The position numbers and the translations under genes were made by a program. A DNA stretch of 64,000 nucleotides from Bugulina stolonifera. Its lineage: Eukaryota > Bryozoa > Gymnolaemata > Cheilostomatida > Bugulidae. The notes beneath the pieces are model-generated. The model was given only the letters and a program-made list of their open reading frames with translations, made no database searches and was not told where the DNA came from. The DNA is taken from assembly GCA_935421135.1 (NCBI GenBank), contig OW285188.1, positions 11,822,733 to 11,886,732 on the forward strand. Direction: 5' to 3'. Positions 1 through 13,100 of this stretch are shown piece by piece (position 1 is the first letter of the stretch; each line of letters starts with the position of its first letter).

Positions 1-23
1 TTTCATGCTTTGATTTGTTACAG

Positions 24-1187
24 ACACTCGGAACAACACAGACTTTGTGGACGACTGAAGCTGTGAATGATGAGAAATCTGAAAATCAATGGCATCATAT
101 TCTAGTGAATGTGGGGGGTGATGTAGCTGACTTTATATTCAATGGCATCCTGGCTGCTCAAAAATCGTAAGCCCATCAATATTATACCCTGTCTCATCTA
201 ATGTACGTTATGTAACAAAAGTAAGTTGATGCAGCTGTTTCGGATTTTGGTATTTTCGTAGTAGTACATACATATATTGGTCATGCAGAAGATACTCTGC
301 GAAATTAACTTTGAAAGTTTCAAACCATAGAATTACCTAGTAGTAATTCTATGTTTTAAACTTTTTTGATCAATTTAATCTGTGATAGTGTTTTCTGAGA
401 TTTTTGTGGTTAGATGCTAAAAGGAAACTGAATATATTATAGAATTGTGAAACATGTACAGTACATAGTGTACTACATACCGGAATCTGAAGATGCTTGT
501 CAAAATCATATCATTAGTTTTTTTCCATGTTACAAAATCACTTTTATCCTACCTTGGTGGGCTCTTTTGAACTTGGTTACAATAATAATAATTATATTCC
601 ATAGTCTCAGTTAAAGTCATTCGTATCATACTAAATAAATACTGAGGTAGACTAAACAGAAAGTATATGTGTGAAAACATTGTATCAATTTAAAATAGCA
701 TAATCAATTACGTACAACAGCAATATTTATATAATGTTCAGCTATTGTTACTGTTTCGTAATATAAATATTTGTTGAAAAGCATTAAGCTATAAACTCAA
801 TATTATTGTTATTCCATGTTATAATATGTAAATGTATATTCAACTTCCTGAACCATAAAAAAACGTTTAACTTTAATTCTAAACTGTTTGAGATTTCAAC
901 AGTTCACAATGGTGACAAAGGCGGTATTTTAAAGGAAACTAATGAAATACAATGATAATATAATAATAATAATATAGAATTTATCTCTCTCATAATGATA
1001 TTTAGTTATAATGCTATATATAAATTCTAATTTACAAAATCTAATTATAATTATATATTTACAGAGTTCCAGGGGCTCGAATAGACAGCTCTGGACGGGT
1101 GTACATCGGGGCCACCCTCTCTGCTAAAGAGAAGTATACTGGCCTCATGCAAGACCTGCGGCTATTTAACAGAAAGCTCACACCTGT
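24..1187 (+). other. ADGRV1: LamG/pentraxin-like domain, C-terminal half
   Basis: Exons 24-166 and 1065-1187 (window residues 1-88). They carry the concanavalin-like signature: QWHHILVNVGG, a strand with 'FNG', a turn reading 'SSGRVYIGA', and 'GLMQDLRLFNRKLT', typical of the last strands of LamG/pentraxin domains. The first half of the domain is upstream of the window. The intervening intron (167-1064) is AT-rich and I see nothing else in it. Confidence 0.85.
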
Positions 1188-4100
1188 GTATGTGTTCTAA
1201 AATTATGTTGCGGTGAAATGTTTTTTTCTGTAACATAAAACTGTGATTGATAGCTCTTAATCTTTATGGTAGACAAGTGGATGATAAAGGTAATTTATAA
1301 AAAGTTATGCTAAATGTAAACTATCCAAATCTTGTTTATTTTTGGAAAACAACATAATATTCGGAATTTTGATGTCAAGTTGTTCTAAAATTAATAGGAG
1401 TGTATCAGATTGACTATTGAGTATTTACACTTGTAGGGAGATATCTGAAATTGTCAATTACCCATCACACCTGGATGTTGATCCAATATCAGGCTTCCTG
1501 TACATGGCCGATGGGGAGTCTCGAGCTTCTATTAGCCTTAGAGCAGTGCAAGACGTAGAGGCGGAAAGCAATGAAGTCTTCTCTGTTAAACTGATCTCTA
1601 TTAAAGGTGGCGCTATTATATCTCCTATAGATTCACTAGCCAAACTCACAGGTAAGTAGGCTGCATGTTGGTTCATCACTTTATTGTTTCATTAAATAAT
1701 AGGAGGCACATCAGTAAATAATACATGGGAATATGGTATCATGTCTATCAGTTTTGTGATGTAAACTTTTGTACATAATTCATTTTTCCTTGCTTTTGTA
1801 AAATAACACTTCCGGCCAGGGAACGAGCACTAATATAAGTTGCATGGTTTATGATGTTAGGGCAGTTAAAAAACATGTGTTGTGTAAAGTTAGGAATAAT
1901 TTACGGTTTAATCCAACCGCAAATTCTCTAGCTCGAATATTTAGAAATGTTGCAATGCCATTTTTCTTCACTAATCCAACTAGAACATCATCATATAATA
2001 CATACATGCATACCTTATTATAATTTTCACAACTTGTTTTACACTCTTATCTCTCATGATCATCGCTTAACTTTTACAGTTTTAAAAAGTGATTACGCAA
2101 ATGGTTTGTTTGGCTTTGACGGCCCTTGCCAGCCATTCCAAGCATCATCGGAGGGTATGCCATATTCCTGTTTGGTGAAACGTGACCGTGGTGATGCTGG
2201 AACTGTCACTCTGTTCTGGAGAATTGATCAGCTTGGTACTAATGGTACAATAACTCAAGGTCATGATGATTTCAACAGCTCTAGTGGTAGACTAACCTTC
2301 AGCCCTGGTCAACTGCACAAGGTACATGTTTGTCCTCCTTATTTAACAAGCAATCTCCGGGGAATGAATAAATATTTTACTTGCTTTTTATCAACAGTTT
2401 TCTTATCGTGTTTTCTACAAATTTTGGCTCTACAATATCTTGGAGCTTCTTGGCCATAAGAAAAATCATCCTTACATTTTACAAAAAAATAGATGCAACA
2501 CCATAATCACTTTTATCTTTAAAACTTATGAAACTCTTTTGAATTCCGCTCTTTATCAACCATTTTTATGTTATTGTAAAGAAGGATAATAGACCAAATC
2601 TCTTCTTTCTTGTAGGAGATAGTATTTGAAGCAGTTGATGATAATATGCCAGAGCTGATGGAACATTTTAGAGTGGTGCTGGTATCAGTGGAATCCACAG
2701 GTGGAGAGCAAACAACTCCACTAAGTGGAGCGAGCATAGACATGCATTTGTCAACCACCAATATCTCGCTGTTAGAGAATGACCTGCCATATGGGTTACT
2801 TCAGTTCTCAAATGATACTGCTGAGATAATGGGAGATGACATCATACCAGTCTCAAACTATCGACCAATGGTAATGCAGATAGATTTGCTGATGCAATGT
2901 GTGTGTACGTAGTAACGACTTTTATATAAGCGATGAATTCTGTATGTAAGATAAATTGATCAATAACATGCTGTGAACACTCTTACTGTCTGTTTGCTCA
3001 TTCATTATCATGTATGTTTATTTATTTGGGACAGATAATAGTGAAAATTTATTGTGAGTAATTTCTGTCCTTAGAGGAAGGTTGAAGAGGATGTTGGAGT
3101 TGTCCAACTGCAAGTTGAACGAGCTCATGGTATTATCGGAGAGGTCAGTGTTGAGTTTAGAACTAAAGATGGTACCGCTAAGAGTACTGGGGTGCCGAGT
3201 CCTGACTTTGTGGTGAGTGTACACTAACACTGAATACTACACAGTGGCACATATTGTACATGTCCCATAACCAGCTGATGTGCTGTAATGTCAGATCAAA
3301 CAAGCTCTATAACTATTAGGATTGTTACGATCCAGATTGTGACCACATCATGTCTGACCCCTACTCACCTTTGGAGAACACTATTTTTATGCCGTTTGGT
3401 AAATTTATGTTTCATGTTTGTGAAGTTTTTATATATAAATGTGGTATGTGCGCGTGGGATGTAGAGACACTAGATTGAGTGGCTCTAACAGGATGTACAC
3501 CTGTGTGCTAGCCGAGTGTTCAGTTGGCATTCTTGATTACAATGGCCATGTTGTAGACCGCGTGATCTGTTATTGTGGTACCATATTCTATCAAAGTCCA
3601 AGTAGTGACGTGCAATTTCATTATCCATTTTCGCCATTGTAAGAGTAGACTGATAGCTTTCCTTCGTCTACTAATTACAACAGGATTTACGCTTAAAATT
3701 CCGCACTGACCAAACCATCTTTGTTGTAGAAATTCTAGTGATTTTACGTTTTATATTTGTTTGCTGACTTGGGAACTGCGGAGCATAAAATTAGTTCATA
3801 ATAATGAGTAGTACAATGGTCCTCTGTCACTCACAGTTATTGTTTCATGTTTTGTATTGATTTTCTATTAGCGTTCAATAGCAGACAGGTATGCTAAATA
3901 TGGCATTGTCCTCTTTCATACTTGCTACCAGATTGGTGGAGTTCATTGAGAATGAGTTATATTTGTATGAATCAATGCAATAGGAATTCCGGCTGTAAAC
4001 AAAAAGAAAAATTGGGATTGGGCACTAGATCCCGTAAAGGGCGAAATATTGGAGTCTCTGCACACGCGTGAAAGCAATAAGTTTTTGTTGAATTCTAAAT

Positions 4101-7100
4101 CATTTACAAATTATTTTATTTTTGCAGTACATGCAGCCAATAATGTCCTATGGTGCCGTTACACCCAGCAGTTAAAAATCATAATTTGAGAGTAAGACGA
4201 TCGATAATAAATAATATAATTTCTCCATACAGCAGGGTTTCGTATTAGTCATACATAATGTACAGTATAATATGTAATGTACTGTATAATATTATCATAA
4301 TTATTACAAATTTGTATATAATAATTATGCTGGACTTTGGAAATATTTGGATAATATTTATAAATATTTTGGAATAAGCAGTAAAGTGTTTATTCCTGAG
4401 ATAATATAAATAGTAATCTCAGTGAGGTGAGAATTATGGGTAAACCGGTAAACATTTCTTGGGAATTCAAAATGCACTAACAATAATATATATTATTGCT
4501 TGACAAAATGGAAATTTACATAAATTTACATAAATAGTAGTTGTCTCCTACCGGATACTAGATACTATAATCTACTGTTTGATGGTGTTGACTCTGTAGG
4601 AATTGTAGATGTTGATGTGAATTTAAGTTCACTAACCATATCTTGGGCTTCTCGTAACAACCCTTGGTCTATATTCTCAGAGGGTGTAGGTTCTACTTGA
4701 CATATAAAGTGGTGCATAGCAGCGTCTTCTCCGTCTACTGTTGTAGCCTGAGATCTGCGAGTGATACGCGGGCACGGTACTTTTTTCCATTGATAAAAAA
4801 ATTCTGAGTCTAAAACTACACAACTGTCAGCATCAGGAGATATTTCAGAGATTTTTGGGTCGTTTGCCCAGTATTTGAAGAAGAAGCTTTCGTATCTCTC
4901 ACGCATAGTCCAGACCCAATCTGCTCCTGTACCGTGTCCAGCTGTCCACCATCTCCTTACTTGTTGTGCTTCTAAAATTAGAAAAGAGAAAATTTATTAT
5001 AGAACATAGATTCGAAAATTAACCTAGAGATTTAGATGTAGGGACTAGAATTATAACACCATGTTGGATAAAATAGTTTATAGCTGTGTTATTTGAATAA
5101 CATTATGATTGTGTGATGGAACAAATTTCAAAAATTTAACGCTTCCTTCTCATTGTAAACTAAACAAGACATCGCTGATAATGATGCTTTTTATAAACAT
5201 TGCTAATAAAATGCTATTAAATATTTTACACTGACTGTTTTGGGAAGGGAACATCAGGAAGTACAGTATATATTGTATATAATAGATTATATTATATTAT
5301 ATTATATTAATATATTATGGGAATGTAGGGTTTACCTGGGTCAGACTGAATGAGGTGTGTGACTGAGAACTGCATCTTGGTAGTTCTGATAGAGAGGGGT
5401 TCTACGTCCTTCCCCAACTGAAGGCAATGCTCTCTAGCCTGGTGCCATGGTAACTTGTATGTTGATAAACTGTAACAAATAAATTCATTGTTCATAAGTA
5501 AAGAAGTTTAGAAACAATAAAAACCATGTTGAAAACAACTATTGGGAGGTTTCAGTGATTGTTTGGGGGAAAAGAATAAAGTGTTTGTTTAAAAATCATT
5601 TGTTATTCTGGTGAATAGTGAAACCTGATTTTTTCCGGTCATATTGAATACACCATTATCATTGAGTGAGGAATAATTGAATAGGTTATTTTTAATTGGA
5701 TTTAGTGTTTTTTGGAGTCACGTAGGAATACCAAGTATAATGGAGCCAATAGAGATTAAACAAGTACAATATACCCATTACCCAGCAATGGTTACAATTA
5801 CATTACATCATTATTCTGCATGAGAGTTTTAAAAGCAGAGTCATGTATTTCATATTATTTTGTTAAAATTTGATATGCAAGTGTACACAGTTGTTGTATT
5901 TATAGGTAGTGAATTTTGTATTTTAGTAGCAGTTTTTGCCTGCTATATCATATTATAAGCTATTGTGCAATGTAATAGAAAAATTCATTATTTTTTATAG
6001 TCAGATATCATACGGCCTCTTTCTTGGCAAGCATCCAACACCTTTTATAAATTTTTATGTCACATTACCTGCAAGCACATACTATCTATTTCATATTGTA
6101 AAGATTAAAGGTTAATACTTACTAATAACACATTCTGTCTCCTGCCACTGCCTGGAATCCTTTAGGGCACCTGTGAGTCATGTCATTCAGTTGTCCATTT
6201 GAGATTGCTGCGTCATTCTTGGAAATAAGCTGTAGTAAATTTTCTGAAGTGATTGTCAGTGAGTTGATTTTGCTATATAAATTCCCGATGTTGTCCACTA
6301 ACATGTTTTCTAGTTTATCAAATATTGCTTCTATCGTCGGTATGCTGATTCTGTTCTCCAGTTCGTCTATCACCTTCTTCTCCTTTTTAGTAGGATGTGA
6401 CATCACTGTAGTCGTTAATAAGACGCAAATAGTAATTGTAGCTACTCTCATCTTGTTGATAAATTATTCAAAATTTTGCTCTGTTTGATCTGCTGCTGCT
6501 ATTATCAGTAGTTAGACTATGAAGTTTTAATTAATGTGAATCTGTTTTTATAGTCATTAGATCCATTGACCACAGATTGATTAGCCAATGAGTAGCTGAG
6601 TTTAAAGGAAAGTACCGCCTTTTAGTTTATTATCAATATTCCATTCATAAAAATTCTCAAGTTGGCTGAAATGTACTTAGCAGACTATGGGACTGATTAT
6701 TGGCCAATCACGTGCAAGCCCTCTACATGTATGTCGATTTGGATTGACTACAAGAAAGGTGCATGTGAAGATAACTTCTCAGTATTATAGTGAATCTTCA
6801 GCCACATAATATAATATGCCGACCTGGAGACCGACTTCATGTTGTCTATTACCTGTTTTTTATCTTAAAAAATGTTGTTTATCTCATATTCAAACCTAAC
6901 TTTTTACTTTAGCAAAGCTTTCTTTAAAAAACAAGTCTTGTTAACAGGAATGTAGTCTACCTGTAATCTCTATTATCTACATGTGCGGCATACATGTACA
7001 TCATGCATGTAAGCTTTTATTATTATTCCAAATTATAAATTCTTCACTTATTATCTGATTGTTGGCTTTCTTGGAATTTGTACACATCATGGCATGTTGT

Positions 7101-10100
7101 GTATGCCTACATGTATGTAGGTACACACAGGTGCATGTAGATCTGTTGAAGATTAAGTATGTCGCAACAAAGTTCAGTCTAGTCTGAACTATGTGAATGC
7201 ATATACAATATTATTATTAACAGCTTGTCCATCGGCTGGCTAGTTAGTTAACCCCTGTCTAAGAAATGTCAGTAGGATTTAAATTGCTATTGAAACTCAT
7301 GTTAGGGAATTCGACTGCTTAGTAAAAGCACTGCTGTACTGTACCAATTAATATTACAATGTGTTAAATCTATACATTGCTGACTTTCAGTATTACGACA
7401 CAAATCAAAAAGGTTAAGAATGACGTAGTCTAGCATCTTCTGCATTCAATGCATTTCTGTATAAAGAGGGGAAAGGAGGAACTACATGTATCTAACTTTT
7501 ACTGTAACTATAAAGACACACTCAACACAATAAGTTGATTATTTTATTTAATGCATCATGCAGTTACTAAAAAATACCAGAGTTAAAATATTTACCAAGA
7601 CCTTGTCCAATTTATGCCAAGACAAAAATTGGTTTCCACTGCAACTTCAGCACTATTTTTGTAACCAATCAGACCATTATAGTTCCTCCTCCTTTAGACA
7701 ACTGTGATATATGTCTGGGGTATGAATTGAATAACGACCACCTGCTGGTTGTTTACTAAAATTATACACTGTTTCAGGAGGTTATACTAATTATAGTGTT
7801 ATACTCCCTATGACTCTTTATGTAAACAATTGAATATGCGATATCATATTTAGTTCCTCATTTTTGAGAGCTGACAATTTTAGTATCAACTATAACATAG
7901 TGGTGTACTGTTTATGCCCTTGCCAAGAACACTGGACATAATTATTTATCTTTTAAAATTGCAGTCAGATCATCTTTCAACAGGAGTGGATGTGCCTATA
8001 AATGTATAAGCAGGTTGTAACTTTTGATAATTCTTTTTGCACAATATTTATCAGGATAATCTAGAGCATATATCATACTTGAAGTATGTTGCATGTGAGT
8101 TTCTTGTGTGCATGTAGTGTGTTGAATCTTGTGGAAGGTAAAAAGATCATTTTTGATCATGACTCATAAGTATTTGTTGCACGACTGAAAAACCCCAACG
8201 GCAAATCTTTTTGCATCTTCATAGTTTTTATTCTATCACTATTAGTAATAGATAAAAACAAATAATATACCTCAATTAAATAGCTTATTTTGAATTAACT
8301 GTGAGGAGTTAGTTGCTCTTGACAAAAAGAGAGTTCTTAAGATCACCCCAGAGACATGAGCTGTCCAATGTCCACTCCTGTGTATTTGTACGTACATTTA
8401 CACAATGGCTATATTGCAGTGATGCAAGAAGTTGTTTTTGTGGGAGTCAAATTTTTCGCATAGTTTAGTCCACTTTTAGTTTGGGAAAATGGCCATTAGT
8501 GATCAACTGATTATATAATATATCGTATTACAAAAATGCACTGAATTATACCAACTCATATTTATTACAGAGCCGTGTAGGACGTGTCAACTTTGCCGAA
8601 GGTCAACGCTATGCCTACATAAACATCACTGTAATAGACGATGTTATCGCCGAGGATGATAAATATTTCACCATGCAGCTCGTCAACCCAACAGGAGGCG
8701 CCTCTCTTGGCCTGGCTTCTACACTTACAGTCATCATATTACACTCGGATGACGCGTATGGAATCATTCAGTTTGATTCTGTTTCGCTAACTCAGTTTGC
8801 CAGCGAGGCTGTAGATGGCGCCACTGATGTTGATCTTAAAGTGAGTGAGCCATGAAATTCACAGGTGTTTTTTAAAAAGCATCTCAGATAACAACCACTT
8901 TTCTCATGGTATCAAGTATAATTTTTTTTGTAATGGACATAATAAAGCGAATTGAATTCTTTTGGAATGTTTTAGCAAAGGTAGTAGAGTCATGTAAATA
9001 AAATGATGTTAAACTTTACTCAAAGAGTGGACAGGATCAAATATATCTCATAGTTTTACATATGTACATATGAACTGATTTTTGTAGATCAAGAGAACTG
9101 GTGGACTGATCGGTAGCACGATTGTCAGCTGGAGAATTCTTGGGGATTTTGGCTCTGACTTCCTCACTCAATCTGGGGTTATAGAGCTCATTGATGGAGA
9201 GTCTCAAGCATTCATTACTGTCTCCATTCGTCCAGATTCTATGCCAGAGCTGGACGAGGCGTTTACCGTAGAGTTGGCAAACGTTTCGCAGGTAGACTTT
9301 TTGTGTATCTTAATTTTTGATAAGCTATTCGTGGGGTACTAAAAATATGTTTTGGTGTCAAAATTTATAAATATAGCAGCTTGATAGAAACACATATAGA
9401 CTGCACCTATGTGGTCAGTTGTAAGGTTTGTTCTGCACATGTTTGTTAGACACATGTGCAAGTGCACATGCCATTGTGATAGCCATGTGAGTGTAGAAAT
9501 GTTGTCAAATAGTTATTCGTATCAGTAAGCTAAGACTAGATCCTGCTAGACACTGTTAGGTGTAGGTGTAGCACACTGTAGGCCTAACGCTAACTTGATA
9601 GAACATAAGTTGGGTCCGAAAAGTTGCTTCATCTTTGACAAAGAACAAAGGTTATCTTTACCTGCCTGCTAGACATGCAAGTTGTCTCAATTAACCTGAT
9701 TTGTGCTAGACATGCCAGTTCATGCAATGTTGTAATAATTACTATGCTATCTTACTATTATTATATATAGTCGGATATTTTTATTATGATAAAGAATTTA
9801 AACCAGAAGTACAGTGACATACCTAGATGTCGATGACCTCAGTGTCAGCAATCCTATGATGTAGTAGAAGCTCAATTGTTTATATTACTGTATTTGCCAA
9901 AATGTTCTATTTCCTAACACGCTATATTTGTAGTTTAAGTCAATTTTTAACTTTAATGATATCAAAATAGATTAGTTGAGTTTATTTTGTGAAAGTAAAA
10001 AACCGTTGTAAAAGCTAGGCCACATATTTCTTTTGGAGAGCTTTACTGTTTTTGCAATGTCACAATCAAGGAAGTTGATTTAAAAAGTTCTCATCCCATA

Positions 10101-13100
10101 GAAATCACGCCATCAATTCCTTCTTCAAACATGTTAAACTGATGCCTCATTCCAAATTTCAGTTATCAGATTTTTAATTGCAAAAGTTCACAAATACAAT
10201 AATAACTACCTGCATACATTTGTGCCACTGCTACATATTTAATTATGCTATAGCCATGTGAGGTTAGGTAAAGGCTAATTTATGACAAATTGTTTGGTAA
10301 AAGTGTGATTTGACGATACCCGATACCCGTCTCGCCTGTGTAATTGGTGTCCAGGAGCGGTGGTTTTGAACGTCAAAAACAAAAATGTGAAGTTTCTAAT
10401 TATATCAAATATTCAGTTGCCAACTGCTTTTTTAAACAGTTATGAATTCTTAATTAATGTACCTTGTAGATTCTCCTATTACTATTATGTATACGGATAT
10501 GGCACATGCGCTCGTGTAGATTGCGATTGGTGTTAAAATTGCAATCTTAAAATTATAAGAAGACTCCAGCAAAGTTCACACACATTCCCATGACGTAGTT
10601 AAATACCTGATTAAACTATTGCAGCCAATTAATGGTTTGTCAGCATAATACTTTGGGTCTATTTTTCTTATTTGATTTAAGAGTATTTCCTAATATATAT
10701 TCTGTGAGTATCGTATTTATAAATGGCTTGCATTGTTATGTTCTAGACGGACATTGTAAAAATATTTTCCTCTGGGAACTGAAAATAATTTATAAACAAA
10801 GCTAATCCTGAATAGTAAGTGTTAGTCCGTGCTGTGATATGATGAACGACCACCCCACTTCCTTTGAAAAAAATTTGTATTTATTGGCAAAACAATTGCG
10901 TCTAAAATGAATGGTCACTTCTTTGAATGAATGATCCTATAGCTATTTTTATACAATCAATTTTTGCGTGATAAAGTTCAAACGGCATGCAAACAGTTAT
11001 GCTGCTAACAATAATTAGATTTTTTACGTGTGCAGTGTCTGCTGCTCCCTTTTAGGCAGCGTGAGAAAACCATTCTATTTTTTACATTGTAGCGAAGTTG
11101 ACGAGTTGATGTAAGCTGATCGTATTTAGGATACAAACTTTTTGAATAATTTGGGTGGAGTTTCCATTGTTAAATTATTAGATTGTAGGTTTGTCTGTTT
11201 TTAATTCAAACCTTTGTCATAACTGGATATTATGTTTCTCAAAAATTAAAATAAAGTTGTTATAAAAAATTCCATCTTTACAATATACATGTAGAACTTA
11301 ATAGAACAATGAAATTTGATTATGGTTTAATTAAATACGAAAATTTGATTTGGTTGTAGTCTACCTAAAACATAATTATTGCTATATTACGCAACATGTC
11401 TGTTTTATTACTATTAACAGGGCCGGTTGGGTGACTCGGTGCAATCAGTGGTTACAGTGCTAGCTAATGATGACCCATACGGAGTGTTCAAGATCTCGGC
11501 CAACTCTAAAATAATACGAGTTTCAGAGTCTAACACAGGTATTATATGTGTACTCTATGCACATGCTGTCAATGATTAGTATGTTATACTTCAGTAGAAA
11601 AAGATATCTCCTATCGTATTATTCTAAACTTATATAACATGTTTCCTGTTCTAGAGGTGACTGTTGCTATTACGAGAACAAGAGGCTATGTGGGAGTTGT
11701 CTCTCTTGGTTTTCAAACTGTGCCTGCTGGTCGCCAGTCTCAATTCTTTCCTGTTGGCATTAGTCGAGCGAATGATGAGGACTTTGTACCCATCAATGGC
11801 TCCATAACATTTAAGACGAATGTAACCACCCACAATATCACCATCCAACTGCGAGAAGACGACATTCCGGAAGCTGATGAGTATTTTATTGTGGAGTTGA
11901 CGTCTGCCTCTCTGTTGTCCGGAGGACAAGAAAGACCATGTGAGTCATCCAATTGTTTGTCATATTCATCCTGGGACATGGTAGACGTCATGAGGTGCTA
12001 ATAGTAGTAAATATATGACTGTATAGTGCATATCAGGATGTTATTATAGTAGCATTCTTTTGTCAAATAGATTACACATTTTTAAGCTCGTTTTATTTAT
12101 ATTGGTAGATATTATTGGGTGGGTCCAGCCACAAATTTACCAAAGCACTTTACTGTAGTTATGCTATTAATGTACTTTTCATTAGTTACTTTGATGTTTT
12201 AGTCTGAAATAGGACAGATCCTGCTGATGTTGTTATTCGGTCAACTTGGAGTCCCGCAGGCCAAATATTGCTCATTGAGAAATTTGATAGGGTGTTACAG
12301 CTGCACTCATTGTTGGCAATGCAGGGCTTGTTTTGAGCTCATATCTTCATCATTCTATCTATGTTATCGTTTAGTGGCCAACTCTCCAAGGATAGGCTCA
12401 GATCCGGAAAACTTTGCACAAATCATAATAGACAACAACGATGGCGCCAATGGAATTCTTGAACTGTCTACCTCTCTTGTGACCATATCTGAAAGTACCC
12501 AAACACCTTTTCTAAGTGTAAACAGGAAAGCAGGTTTATTTGGAGAGGTACGCAAATACCTATCCTAACTATAATTACAGTTTCACTTTGATAGCTGTCA
12601 AAATTCTAACTTAATATATTTTGTCATTGTTGACTTATTCAGTCAAGGATTGTAATGTAACTTTTTATGTACGTGTGTGTATACGGGTAGGATTCCATCT
12701 AATAATTCATTTCAATTCTCATTTCAATTTACTGGTATACGTTAACTATAGGTGGGTATGGCACATTGTTTTTATTGTATGGAGGCCTACTATTTGTGTG
12801 TGTACTATAACATGTTATATGTACATAATATTAATGCATGTACTGCAACAGTATACGAGTATATACATTGTAAAGTAGACACTAATAAGTCTGACTATGT
12901 GTAAAATCAGAATAACGCCATTAACTCCAAAATGTTACTGAAGACGAGAGATTTTTATCCATTTGTTTAGTCTTCAAAGTTTGTATCAATTTTAATCCTG
13001 GAGTCTAAAGTCTGGGATTTTGTGCAGTGAAAAGCTGCAGTGATTTCCTCAAACACTTCCTAGCTGTAGGCACATCCTATAATGCAAGATTCACCCTACA

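Larger units (their letters stand above)
3213..8570. other. ADGRV1 intron 6 outside the lectin gene
   Basis: The largest receptor intron (5.4 kb). Apart from the nested lectin (4565-6451), the flanks 3213-4388 and 6560-8570 show no exon I can support. They contain short AT microsatellites such as an ATTAT run near 5284-5312. Confidence 0.6.
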
